Below the pieces are notes generated by a model. That model made no database searches. It worked only from the letters and a program-made list of their open reading frames with translations, and was not told where the DNA came from. A stretch of 64,000 nucleotides of DNA from Chondrilla cf. caribensis. Lineage: Eukaryota > Porifera > Demospongiae > Chondrillida > Chondrillidae. The DNA is taken from the NCBI GenBank assembly GCA_964020155.1, contig OZ026568.1:1731320-1795319 (forward strand), in the 5' to 3' direction. Of the stretch, positions 44,878-56,761 are shown in pieces. Numbering within the stretch: the stretch's first letter is position 1; every line of letters starts with the position of its first letter. The position numbers were made by a program, and so were the translations under genes.

Positions 44878-45085
44878 TTTGGGGGAGAAGACCACAGAAA
44901 GAACAGACCAGCCGCAATATGTTCAGGGAAAGATGGGCGTGGTGGGTAGAGGACAGCAAAAAGAACAAACCAGCCATAATATGCTCAGGGAAAAAAAAAC
45001 AGACGTTTTTGGTTAAAGAAGACCACAGAAAGAACAAACCAGCCGTATTCTGTTCGGGGAAAAGACGGGCGTAGTGGGCAAGGGA
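44878..45085. repeat. Three imperfect subterminal repeats of the MULE
   Basis: Units of about 65 bases contain agaagaccacagaaagaaca or agcaaaaagaacaa, then accagcc...t-ttc-gggaaa and gggcgtggtggg/gggcgtagtggg. Such subterminal repeats could serve transposase binding, as in other MULEs. Confidence 0.65.
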
Positions 45086-45151
45086 CAGAACGATAGCCAG
45101 TGTATGCAATGCTATACATAAAGTTAGTGATAATGATGATATTATGTATGG

Positions 45152-45211
45152 GATATGTCCCTGCCAAGAGGGATATAACCGGTCGCATACCCCCCTTGGC
45201 AGGGACATATC
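45152..45211. repeat. Perfect 17-bp-arm hairpin inside the MULE
   Basis: gatatgtccctgccaag (45152-45168) is the exact complement of cttggcagggacatatc (45195-45211). It lies about 340 bases beyond the stop of the transposase gene and might act in transcript ending or transposition. Confidence 0.75.
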
Positions 45212-45546
45212 TGACTTATTTACCACATTTAGGCGATTCTGATCTATCATTACAATAATATTATGTCCCTGAATACCCTAGTAGACTTTATGTATCTTCC
45301 TGACAAACCAGTGAAGTATAACATTGTATAGGATCACCTTTTGTGTTACCCTTTCTGTATATGTATGTATGCATATTATGTGTATGTACGTATATATCTA
45401 AATTAATTCGATTCAATTCAACAAGAAATTTAGTATAACTTTTCTACTTCATGGTAATACAATAATAGAAGTTGCTATGACAATTGTTAATTGTAATAAC
45501 TATACATAAAGAATAGAATATTAAAAGAAAGTGTAACTGCATGAAT

Positions 45547-48500
45547 TTAATTACAACTGTTACAAGTCCATTTCAAATCTTCCACAGCAAAGTAGCTATC
45601 ATCTGCATGACAACACTCTTTGTGGTACCATCTATTGCAGCGTTCACACTGTATCATCAACCCTTCTTCAATGCCACGGCACTTACAATAGATGTCAATA
45701 TGGAGGACTGTGTGATAGCGGTACTTCCTCCTTGTTTGCTTAGCCGTGAAGGATTTCATGACCCCAGCCTCCATACTATCTTTGAGACACCCTCTCAGAT
45801 CAGATTGCATGTACGTCTTGTCGAATGGATCCTCATTATTACATAAACTTTGGGCCATAGCAATAGCGAACAGTCCACAGTCTCTTGAACCTGATTGCTT
45901 TTGTACATTCACATACCTGCATTGTACATGGGTAGAGTAAATGTGGACAAAGTAAAGTTTGCAAGCTATTTATTGAAGGCTTAATTATTGTGTAAATGTG
46001 TAGTTCATACGTACCTGACTTTAATGTGGTCCTCCTTGCTCTTTACCATGGTGGCTATTTGCCTTTGTATGCAGGCAGAAATAACTTGTGGAGAGGGGGC
46101 AGCTGTATCAAAGATCTCTACAACATTGTCATCAGACATCTTGTTGGATACACAGATCCAGTGAGATCGTGTCCTATCGAACATAATCTGGACGAACTCC
46201 TTTGGTAGGTCATCCCACCTATTCATTCCCTCTAATACTACCGGATCCCTCAGTCCTCTCTGTTGTGGGAACATCCTCTTCAAGATTATCTGGGCTCCTC
46301 TGATTATGCTATCATCCAGTAGCCTGCCCTTTAGAATGTTTTCCTTGTCTTTCTGTTTGAGGTTCAGGTCCTTAATCCAGACATCCTTATCACTACTTCC
46401 TGAGAATGCTATATAATGCCACAACATACACCATATTAAGGCAGGGAAATATATATATAATAGCTTTGTGTTGACTTACAAAGTTGGTGTAAATTTGTTA
46501 AATCGATTCATCCGTCCATCTTCCTTGTTGGAAGTGAATCGTCGCTCCCTTCTAGTACCACTAGGTCTTCATCCATTTCAGCATTGTTACAAACTGTGTC
46601 TGTTAAGTACAATGTAACTTCAATAAATGTCAATGTAAATTCATCTTTGTATACACATATATAGGACTGGTATGTATAATGTACTTACTATTGTCATCTT
46701 TATTCTTTTCAACATTGCTGTCAATCCGCGTCTGGTTAACTCGTGCATCTGGTGCTGGCTCTACTTCGTCTTCAGTCAAGGGTCCCTTTCTTCCTTTTTT
46801 TCTGTTGGTTCTAGGCCTTGTGTTTCTTCTCAGTTGCGTCATTGTTATTTTCTTCTGTTTCTTCCCCAAATCCATTCCCATGTACAGCTTTGCTGATAAA
46901 ATGTGATAACACTCCGACTTTGCTGGGCAAGTATAAGATTGTTTTGGGAAGAGCTTGACCGCATGAACATCACAAGTGCCTTGCACCGTGAATACTTTCA
47001 TTTCAGGTTGGTAGATGCATTTTTTGTTGTCCACAATCATCTGTGCTCTTGCCACTTGACTGCCTGGGAGGATCATTGGCATAGTACCCTTTGAACCTTC
47101 TTGATCTGCTGTATCCTGTTTATCCTTTTCATTCTCATCAACTTCACCTTCCATGTCATCTTCCACTTCATCTGCACCTATCCGTTCATTACCATTCATC
47201 CTTGCTATGTTGGCCTCTCCGTCAGTTTGCTTTCTCGCTAGCACCATCTTTTCTACAATCTCAGCAGGAGGATAGCAATCTTCCAAGTATCTTCTGCATC
47301 TATGGACATTCCCTGAAACCTCTTGTCAAGGGTGTACTGTCCGAGTCCAGCAAGCCCCCTTTGTACTTCATTCTTGAAGTAGCATTGGAGGAAGTACAGA
47401 GCCAGAGAAAGTGAGTCAGCTGACTTTTCTTTTCTCATTGTAATTTGTTTCATTAAGGTATTAAAACCCTCACTTTGGTTAGTGGTCACACCACTGTAGC
47501 CATTAAAAATACCATGGGGCTCAATGATCCACCTCCCACTAGTTGAAACCACTTCATGCTCAATACTACTGTGATAGTAGTCACAAAATGGCTGGCTCCA
47601 TCTTCCACTCAGGGTTGAATATAGCTTTCTGTATTCCTCTTCTGATGTTGACATGAGCAGCTGTTTTATGTCTTGTGTGTAAACACTGCACTCCCCAGTC
47701 GTTGCTCCATGTTTCTTCAGCCAGTAACGTGCTGAGGATAGTAGGTGGTTCCAGCATCTTAGAGATTTCACATGTGGTAGGCATTTGTTTATTGCCCTAA
47801 TTATATTCTCCTCTCCGTCTGTCACCAAGGGTTGGCTTTAACCTCTGGAACCTCCCTACATATGAAGGTCATGAGTATCTCATGTGCAAACTGGGTCCGC
47901 TTCTCATGCAGCAGAAAAGCAGCAGGGATAACTGGGGCTTCCTCAAATAAGGTGTGTCTGAAAAGGATCGGAGATACATAGAAGTCCCCTAGATTATATG
48001 TAGTGTCGTATGAGAGGAGCTGTGGCTTGGTACCAGTAATACTCAGGACAGCTCTCATTTCCTGTAAGATTGCCCTGTGAGCAAGCACCACTCCAAGCTC
48101 TGGTACCAGAAACAAATGATGCACAAAATCTTTTATGTCATGCGCCAGTTCCACCAGATTGAAAAGATCATCCTGTGTGTACCGTTGCACTCTTCGCACA
48201 GCAGATTGTGCATTCTTTACTTGTCGCAGATTTCTTGGTTTCAGTGTAGCCTCAAGTGCAGCTGGCACCATGCCACTGGCTATCTTCCCCTTGTAGTGAA
48301 TTGCTGGGTCAGTAGTTCCCTGTCCTGCTTCTTGGATCACACTGGGTGCAGTTCTTATATGTGGTCTTCCCTTCTTACTGTTCCCATGGGGAAATAAAGT
48401 GCCACTACTGGGTGGTGATCCTGTAATATGATGGAAATTATATAGATGTATGTATGTAGGTCTCTGCACTTATAAAATATATTACATAATGGTATATGTG

Positions 48501-49489
48501 TGCATTCTAAATGTGTGGCATGCTGCATATACTCTACAATTATTAGTTACTGCATTACCTAAGTATTGGATCAATGTTCCTTGTGTTCCCTTCAGGTCTC
48601 CACAAAGATGGTATGTCACCTTCTTGAACTCCTTGCTCTTTACTGGTGCATTGGGTCCCTCAACAAGTAGAAGGTAGTATGTTTTCACTACTACAGGATC
48701 TGTGGTTGGAAGAACCTTGCGTCCATTTTGGTACCATCGGTAACCATCAGCCTTCCAATCATCTGTGAGCATATCAGATTAGATGTTAGTCATGTATTAA
48801 CCATTATATTAACCAAGCCGCTTTGAATAATCAGACTATCAGTCATTTTTTTAATATGAAACTAGAGAGTAGTCTGAGTTTTGTAATTTTTTTCTTTGAA
48901 GTTGGATGGAGAAATTGAGTGATTTTTTTCGTTGAGGGAGAAGCACTATATATATTCATAAGAGTATGCATGAACACCACACAACATTGTGTGAAATATA
49001 TTATGATATACGTATATCTTGTACACTGTGACAAGAATTAATACTAAGTCTTAACAACAGCAGTGTTTTACTTAATATTATTGTTTCCTATACCTCATAC
49101 CTATTATACCATGATACTGTGTACAGATACACCTATGGGCTTAGTATGATATTATACGTACGTAGTATAACGTAAGTATACGTATATACGCATATAATAT
49201 CGAATTTTGTAGAAAATATTCATATTATAATTATTAACCAGTCATCGCCAAAGTGTTCATATGCATTATACGTACCTTCCTTCCCGGGGTTATAATAAAG
49301 GAAAAGGTTTCCACCTTGAGGATTAATTGGCGGTAGAGAAATGATGCATTCTTCATCCCTAGTTTGCAGATAATCGCGAGCAACAGAAGGAGATATTTCA
49401 GCGGCATTCTTGAGAAAAGGAGTCAAACAACCTTTACTATCCATCAAATCACGAAGGCGAGGCGAATGAGCTTCAATTCTCACCTGCAT
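45547..49489 (-). CDS. MULE transposase with SWIM zinc finger, Ulp1 protease and PHD finger
   Basis: Minus-strand exons: 49276..49489, 48559..48762, about 46689..48420, a small exon near 46480-46648, about 46015..46412, and 45547..45916. Order of domains: N-terminal module (DDWKADGYRWYQNGRK), MULE transposase (LLSYDTTYNLGDFYVSP, VTDGEENIIRAINKCLP, RCWNHLLSSARYWL), SWIM zinc finger (CDVHAVKLF...CPAKSECYH), Ulp1/SENP-type cysteine protease (HWICVSNK, VEIFDT, QKQSGSRDCGLFAIA: His-Asp-Gln-Cys set complete across exons) and a C-terminal PHD finger (CKCRG...CERCNRWYHKEC...CNSC). Two apparent single-base frameshifts (near 47826 and 47286) and an uncertain small exon make it near-intact rather than certainly active. 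Transposase moves the element; the protease and PHD parts may handle SUMO-like tags and chromatin. Confidence 0.85.
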
Positions 49490-50001
49490 AGTTTTATAGC
49501 CTATTTTACCTTGTCACTTGTGGTAGCTACTAGTTAACACATACGAGTGTGAAAGAAGATACACTTAGCCAGTATTTTGGTGATCGTCAGCGGCACTCGA
49601 AAAGTTCACATGGTCTGCAATCAGCAGACAGCCATTCATTCATTTATCGATTTAATCGAAGCGAGAATATGACTTTTTGCATGCATTTTTATGGTCCGAA
49701 TTTTATACCGTCAGTCAGACATTTATACCGATTTCGCAATAATTCGGACCATCGTATTCAAATGTATTGGTCGGTCCGGTCCGATGCGGTCCGAAAAATA
49801 TACCCGACCGGCAGGCGGCCGACTCGCAAGTGTGGGGCTCGCTTAGGCTCGCCCCAATAAGTCATGCATGGAAATAGAATCAATTTTCCAATAGTTAGAT
49901 GTGGCTTTATGAGATTGACGAAAATGCTTCGTTTAAAATGTTTCGCGTATGGTATGTATTCTTGTGATTCAGGCCTAGGAATACCTCTGAGACGAATCGG
50001 G

Positions 50002-53000
50002 ATGCAAATCAGGTATTGGGACAACAGTACCGGACACGATCAAGAGCTACTATCTGATCCCAAACTGCTCTCGCTGTCTCAGCGACAAATCGACTGCATT
50101 GTAACACCCAATGGTACGACAATATCTGAGTTTCTAAGGACAATGGTCAAAGGACGGGAAGACTCTTTCTTTGCTGTGGATCTTGGTCGCGTTCTTCGTC
50201 TTCACAAGCAATGGAAAAGGTTACTACCACGAGTCGACGTTTTTTACGGTGAGGCCCAGAATATTGCTAACCTTGCTAACCATGGGGTTTAGAGAGATAC
50301 CTCTGAGTGTTCACGTCACACACTCCCTTCACTTGCTTCTTGCGTACAGACACAACCGCACTTTCTCTCCACTTAGTAGGTACCCGCTCACGATCCCAAC
50401 AGACCGTAAACAATGATACCCACGCCTCAAGTTAGTAGAGTAAAGAATCAATGATCGAACGCCACCTATATTCGGACATATAAAATTGGCTATTTCTCGA
50501 AAACTATAGAATCTACTGACTCCCAATAAACTTTGTTTTATAGGCCATTACATGTAGTCGCTCTCTACTCAGTGTGATCCTCGTAGCTTATCGCATGGCT
50601 CTGCTAGAATCGATCGAAAAAATCGATATTCGGACAAAGGAACGAGCTTTCGGACGGACCTCACTACAGAGTGGAGAAACGACGAAGAACCCAGAAAACA
50701 TCAGAAATTATAGCTCTACATGTCTACTTTGAAATATGAAAGTTAGAGGTGGATATGTATCACTTTGAGGAAATCCGAACAAGTTATCTAACCTTCTGTG
50801 AAAGACCAAATTTCGGACGAATTTATACTATTTTGGGAATTTATATAGGCTGAATGGCGTTATTCGTCAATATAAATTCCTCTCTGCAATATAAATTTGT
50901 TCGAAATTTGGTCTTTCACAGGGGGTTAGATATCTTGTTCGGATTCCCTATAAAACAAAGTCTATTGGGAGTCGGTAGGTTTCATAGTTTTCGAGAAATA
51001 GCCAATTTTAGGTGTCCGAAAATGGGTGGCGTCCGATCGTTGATTATTTACTCTAGTCACTTTTTTCTGATTTATCAAGCAGCCTTTCTGTCAACCTCAT
51101 TTCCATCACTACCCCATCGAGCCCGGGTATATTGGTGTAGATGCAAAATTGCCCTACCTAATGGCTAGCCATATTATATCTGCCCCAGTACTGCCAGTAG
51201 CCAATTCTACTATATGTTTGCCAAGTCGACTCTAATTAAAAACATCGAAATGCACAAACCATTCAGAGATGAGCAACCAAATTCATAACCTAGACTATAT
51301 GATAGACTAGTATATAACATTGGGTGCATGATGCAACAGTGTCAAGAGCTAGTGGGAGAGGTTGATAGCAATCTTTTGTATGATTGATGCACTGGTGGAG
51401 TCTGTGTCATATAATAGCTGATTCTTATAACATGTTATTTTATATACCTTCCAATTATTATTTAACAGTACTGGATTTTGTGTGATTTGTTATGCATCTC
51501 TATCAGCTGCTTCATTAATTTACAGTAAACACGCACAACTCCAGGTAGGGTCACCAAATTAATGGACCCTACCCAGGTAGAGTCAACTATTTAGTGACCC
51601 TTACATGCCCACTTAACAAACAATTGAGCATAATTTGTAACATTTCAGGACATTGTGCAGACATATATGCATGAGTCTGTGTTGACTGTAAAGTGGTCAA
51701 TTGTTGATATGTCCATAATAAGATATCTGCTGGAATTCAGACAAATTATGTGTCAACATGTTATTGGATTCCTCATTTTGAGCCAGTTTAGGCCAATAAC
51801 TAGATTCATCACTTGAGAATTGACAAAAACAAGCAATGTTTACTGTTTCCATCTGATAATGTCATAACACAGCTGCAAATCTGTATAACAGTTAAATAAT
51901 TATTGGACAGCATATAAAATAACCTGTTTTATACAATATCATCTAGTATAATATTATGTTTCTTTTTCGATACTGTTGTTTTGTGCCTCATAAGACAGTT
52001 TGGCAGGCAAACAATAACTGAACTGAATTGAATTTAATTGAATTGAACTTTTGTACCAGGCAGGCTGTACACCTTATAAGTGATGACAGTCCTTCAACAT
52101 ACACAAAATTAACTTTTTTTACCACCAATCACACATAACTCAACTTACAGTGAGCAGTAGTCTACAGCTGATTGTCTGGGCCCTGTAAATTCTCATTCAC
52201 ATTCGACTCAGTCATCTACACATTATTCACTATTGACATGCATATACTCTTCCTAATGAGCAGTTGTAGTGAAATTACATTGGCAACCTTCTATATTGCA
52301 ATGAAGTATTATATATAGTAGAATATTCTTTGATAATGCATGGCATTTCCAACAACAGTTTCGGAAATTTGTGAAATTATAACTTATATAGATGCAGTTT
52401 GAGAATTCAGCTTGACACTGTCTGTTATGGATTTGTATATATGGTTTTAGCCAGGTGTATAATTAGGTGCAGTTATATCCTTCTGATTTTGTGCTTTAAC
52501 TATGCATAATATTATGCAATATTATTATATTCACAGCTATGAAGTGTGCTAACGACCCAGTTTTGCTCTTCCTGCTTTCCCAACTCGGAGCTGGTTTTGA
52601 TTGTGCCAGTAAAGAAGAAATAAGAACAATTCTTGACCTTGGGGTCTCCCCAGAAAAGATTATTTATGCTAATCCAGTTAAGCAGATCTCCCATCTCAAG
52701 TAAGACTGTAATGTATCCTACTCATGTTTTGAATATATATATATAATGATATGCATACATGGTGTTCCATGCAAAGTACTATAATTAGTAGATTCAATTA
52801 ATTATTACACTACGAGTGATTTAGATAATGTGCTATTATTCTTGAATCATAATGAATATAATATCTGCAATAACTTTTATCTAATTTAATAAATCTATTT
52901 AATGCTAATATATAATTTTCCTGTCTTCCTACTTCTTTTAGGTACGCTAAAAATAATTGTGTGCATAGGTCAACATTCGATAGCAAAGAAGAACTGAAAA

Positions 53001-55763
53001 AGACAGTTGAGATTGATCCCAAAGCAGAACTTGTGCTTCGGATTAAAGCAGATGATGAAGATGCACTTCTTGTCCTTGGGACCAAGTTTGGGGCTACCCT
53101 ACCTGAAGCCTACCATCTCTTGGATGTAGCAAGTGACATGAATGCTAAAGTGATAGGAGTGAGGTCAGTTGTTGTATCTACATGCAATGTTCAAAAATTG
53201 ATGTTTCAGCTACTATAATGTAACCTTCATCAGAACATGCAAACAAACACAGAAAGAGTTACTTAAATAGAAATTGTAGTTTGGAGCTTGCAGGTCATGA
53301 TGGATGTTGCTTTAATAGTGGTTTCCAGCAATCCGCAATGGCTGTCCCCCTAATCTCTGTTAAAAAGTTTGTTAGCTTCTGCAAGTGAAATGTGCATGGT
53401 TTCTCTAACAAACAAGGTGAAATTGTCGCCTGGTTCACGATGGATGCATGTGTTGTCCCATTCCAGACATGTTCTGCTATGGCAGATCGACTTTTCGGTT
53501 TCCCCTCGTTTTCTTGCTGCATGCTTGGTGTTCTTTAAGGCGAGTCTCTAGGCTTCTCTTTGTCTCTCCAATGTATGTGAGATCACAGTTTCTGTTTCTG
53601 TGCTTGTTTGCATGTTCTGATGAAGGTTACAGTATATAGCCAAAACATCAACTTTCATTCAATTGGTTTTTAGTTGGAATTATGGATACTGGTTTACAGC
53701 CCCTATATTGTTTTCATTTTGACCAGTATGTTACGCTCGATTTATGTAGTAATTATTATGAATAAAAAAAATTTATAATAAATGCATATATATATATATA
53801 TATATTAGCATTATAGCATGACAAAACAGCCTCGGCATTAAATCTTTGGATGATGACACTGATTCTTTGGCATGAAATAAAACTGAAAAGATTGGCAGTC
53901 TGCAGACCTAGATGTAATAAGATGGCCTAGCTCCTTCAAAAATGACATGGCCTCATCTCCAAAAACTCCAAGTGTTTCCACATCAATAGGAACGAAATGG
54001 TGGGTGTGGGTCAGTTCAAGGTAAAGATGTTTCTTGTGATATTCCGCTCAATTGGCAATTGAGCCAGCATCTGAGGCTGCTAGAGATACATATGATGGCG
54101 TAAACGAATCCCAGACTGTTACATCCCATGTCAGAGCTTGACCTCTTTTCCAAGGCACTATTGTAACGCCTTCGGCTCGTTTGCCATCAGTACAACAAAG
54201 GCCGACAGGCTCTAGGATGGAAGGCAAGTCGGCTGCAGCCATACGTCACTTGATGACATCATTTGAGGCTGCATGACAGGAATGAACTCGTGGCTTTTTG
54301 CGGCAGTGAAGACTGTGGGTCCCATGTATGTCACCTTGGTTGCCGCAAAGAGTGCATTTGTGTACAGAGCACAATGGCAGATCCAATTGCAATCCAACTC
54401 CAATCCTCACAGCTTCGTCTTCTAAACGGAGACCCAGTGATGATACTGGTGGTGCTGTCAGCCAAGCACCCATTTCCTTTCTCTGCACTGCCAGCAAGCG
54501 GCCTCTGACCTGAGGAGTAGCACCCTCAAAAAGCCTTGTGAAGGCAGCATTCACATGTCCAATACCCCAGGCCTTTTGTTTGGATGAGTCTGACTCTGAG
54601 GGGGGTCACTGGTCAGACTGCAGGACCAAATGGCACGAGCATCAGCCTTGAAGGTGTTGGGAGCACTGGACATGGTACCGGCTAGGATAGGCACCCAAGT
54701 AATTCAAGTGCGGGGGGCAGCAGCCCCACGAGTTTTTGAACTGGAATTACTTGTTGCTATATAATGTTTAGATTTTTTATGTGCAATGCATTATTTTGTC
54801 AGCAGGCTTGCTAATACCATATAGCTGACTGTTGCTTTGATAATATTAGATTGTTCACTATAATTGTTTCCATTTCTACCATAGCTTCCATGTTGGCAGT
54901 GCATGTCTCAATCCATCTGCCTACAGCAGAGCCATTGAGATGTCACACTGTGTGTTTGAGTATGGGAAGACTGTTGGATATAATTTCGAGCTCCTGGACA
55001 TTGGAGGCGGATTCCCTGGACATCGAGGGGGTGACAAACTCTTTGAAGATATGTCATGTGCTATCAATAGCTCATTGCAGAAATACTTCAATGATGACAG
55101 GATCACAGTGATTGCTGAACCAGGGACATACATTGCTAGGTCTCTTTCAACATTAGCTGTTCATGTTATAGGCAAACGACTAGTTAAACAGGAAGATTGC
55201 TCTGAAGTAAGATTTGCACTCTTTTTGTCTTTATCGTCATATCAGATTCAGTCAGTATATGCCTAATGTTTCAGTACATGTTCATTATTGCAATGCACTG
55301 TACTTTTGCCATAGACTTGGATGTACTACATTAATGACGGTGTATATGGATCGTTTGTTCTCTACAAGGGATTATACGACTCCACCAGTCCTCCCAAGTT
55401 GGTCTTCCCTTCACAAAATGACCATAATTTCAGAAAATCAACAAAGGCAATTATATGGGGTCAAACTTGTGATAGTACCGATGAAGTCATTAGTGACATT
55501 TCTCTTCCCGAACTGAATATCGGTGACTGGCTGTACTTTGAGAACATGGGTGCTTACACTGGTACAACACATTCTCACTTTAATGGATTCCCCAAGCCAC
55601 AGTCACTGTACTACATCTCACAGGGTGATGCAGCTGAAATGGTATGCAATTTGCAGCTTATAATACGTGTTAGTTCTTTATTAATATAGTCTGGCTGACG
55701 TTAATGTTCTATTTTGTCCTTCAGTTCAAAGTCCTCAAGTCAGGAATGTTCATGACAGTTTAA
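50002..55763 (+). CDS. ODC1: Ornithine decarboxylase, copy 3 (six coding exons)
   Basis: Exons 50002..50248, 52537..52699, 52942..53163, 54885..55206, 55315..55641 and 55725..55763 join in phase to 439 residues, one more than copy 1 because of an in-frame codon in exon 5 (QNDHNFRKST). Same marker set: [58 protein letters not shown], ending MTV. No lesion seen. It belongs with copy 1: [12 protein letters not shown] and [10 protein letters not shown], the same RT fragment in intron 3 and the same MITE end downstream. The open frame continues upstream of the chosen ATG to another ATG at 49864, so a longer N-terminus is possible. Its upstream edge abuts the 3' end of repeat copy 3, so its promoter setting differs from copy 1 beyond about 140 bases. 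Confidence 0.9.
50438..51053. mobile_element. TA-flanked foldback element in ODC copy 3 intron 1
   Basis: Arms of about 100 bases (gagtaaagaatcaatgatcg... at the left, ...cgatcgttgattatttactc at the right) are inverted and flanked by TA; copies 1 and 2 show the empty site (gttagtactc). Inside, a second inverted pair (ccgaacaagttatctaac / gttagatatcttgttcgg) adds a nested palindrome. Related to the sequence at 19260-20075. Confidence 0.8.
51430..51928. mobile_element. TIR insertion with TTATA duplication in ODC copy 3 intron 1
   Basis: Left acatgttattttatatacc and right gcatataaaataacctgtt are inverted; TTATA precedes (51425-51429) and follows (51929-51933). ODC copy 2 shows the unoccupied sequence (gattcttataccatatcatc). 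No coding frame. 499 bp. Confidence 0.75.
53195..53730 (-). mobile_element. Penelope-like element fragment (ODC copy 3)
   Basis: Same element as in copies 1, 2 and 4; minus strand carries LVRETMHI- and W-K-P-like remains. The flank between exon 3 and the element is shorter than in copies 1 and 2, so it is a deletion derivative. The 53205-53235 arm (minus) keeps CTGATGA...GAAAC. Confidence 0.65.
53815..54690 (-). pseudogene. RT element C-terminal fragment (ODC copy 3)
   Basis: Minus strand: [39 protein letters not shown], a CTLCGNQGDIHGTHSLHC zinc-like motif, then [21 protein letters not shown] (nuclease-like D...W-D pattern) and a [19 protein letters not shown] tail. Homologous to 25540-26400 in copy 1; the RT palm is missing here after a deletion at 54690. 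Confidence 0.7.
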
Positions 55764-56016
55764 ACTGATGAAATCATTAGGATTCAATTGGTTGCTGTAG
55801 CTTGACTGAATTTAATACAACCTAACTGAAAGTCTGGATCTAGAATTAAAACTAATATTATTGCAGCTATCTTTATTATTATATATAATAATATTAATAA
55901 GTTGGGGAAGACTATGCAATATCATATATGGTACAAGTATGCAATACATTGAAAATTAAATCAACCATACATGCATATTTAATATCAATAAATACAGTGA
56001 AACCTCTCTAATCCAA
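55764..56016. other. ODC copy 3 3' flank ending in a MITE stub
   Basis: Same 3' sequence as copy 1 up to the first 22 bases of the MITE (cagtgaaacctctctaatcc), where the sequence switches to methyltransferase-like DNA. This is a rearrangement junction. Confidence 0.7.
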
Positions 56017-56410
56017 GTAAAGACAATTTTGGACACAAAGGGACAGGCAGAGAAGAGGGGAGAGATTGATGGTCTTCCTTCAAACTCCAGGAGAGTAGCT
56101 GGATGTGGGTCCCAGAACTCGTTGTTATTCTTATAGAAGTGGTGAAAAAAGGTAGCCGCTTTCCCAGGAAATTCTCTCCCTATAGCTATTTCCTCGGTTG
56201 TGCCTGAAATGCGGACCATCCACGCGGACTGCAAACCTGTACTTTAGTATGGCGACACCAATTAGCGCCCATAAGTTTTCAGGAAATTCTGTTCCGATTT
56301 TCTCCTGTGGGAGATGCCAGTAGTAAAAATTAAGCCAAGACTTGGCTTCGGCATCATTATGTCCTTGGTCCAACGTTTCAAATACTTTCTTACTGAAACA
56401 CTTGACAGGA
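56017..56410 (-). pseudogene. Broken fragment of the NNMT-like methyltransferase
   Basis: It matches residues around FPVKCFSKKVFETLDQ through GREFPGKAATFFHHFYK and LLEF-G-PSISPLFSACPF of the gene at 21317, then stops. About 100 bases (near 56182-56280) are inserted between two copies of aggaaattct. The SAM motif reads LLEFEGRPSI, and the C-terminal half is absent. Minus strand, between ODC copies 3 and 4. So the methyltransferase was part of the duplicated block. Confidence 0.8.
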
Positions 56411-56761
56411 TGATTTTGTGTAATATCCAAGTATACGATATAAGCTATTTGTAACTTTGAGTAATCATTTTTTATACTTCTTTAATATAATTATGTCAGA
56501 CTCACATATTCAGTTTAATTTGTAACTAGAACTAAAATACATGCTATTACTCCAAGATGAAATCATTATGACTACTCCATTCATTATATGCATGTGAATC
56601 ACAAATTTTCCTGCCTGCTTTCTTCCTCGTCTTTATAGTCTCGTTAGACTAAATGTTTCTATGTACTATAGGATGGATATTTCAGGAAAACATTATAATT
56701 AATTTTAACATTTGGACCATTTATAAGTTACACCTGATCTTCAAAATACTATATTTAACTA
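56411..56761. other. Unassigned AT-rich spacer
   Basis: No gene or repeat recognised between the methyltransferase fragment and the TIR element. Confidence 0.5.

Larger units (their letters stand above)
44770..49809 (-). mobile_element. Complete 5.0-kb Mutator-like (MULE) DNA transposon
   Basis: Both ends read ggtcgggtatatttttcgga then ccgcatcggaccg (inverted), and are flanked by an 8-bp GGCAGGCG duplication (44762-44769 and 49810-49817). Repeat copy 2 shows the empty site (aggcgggcaggcggccgac near 43480-43495), proving the target duplication. The coding region is on the minus strand. Subterminal repeats and a hairpin lie at the left side. Confidence 0.93.
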
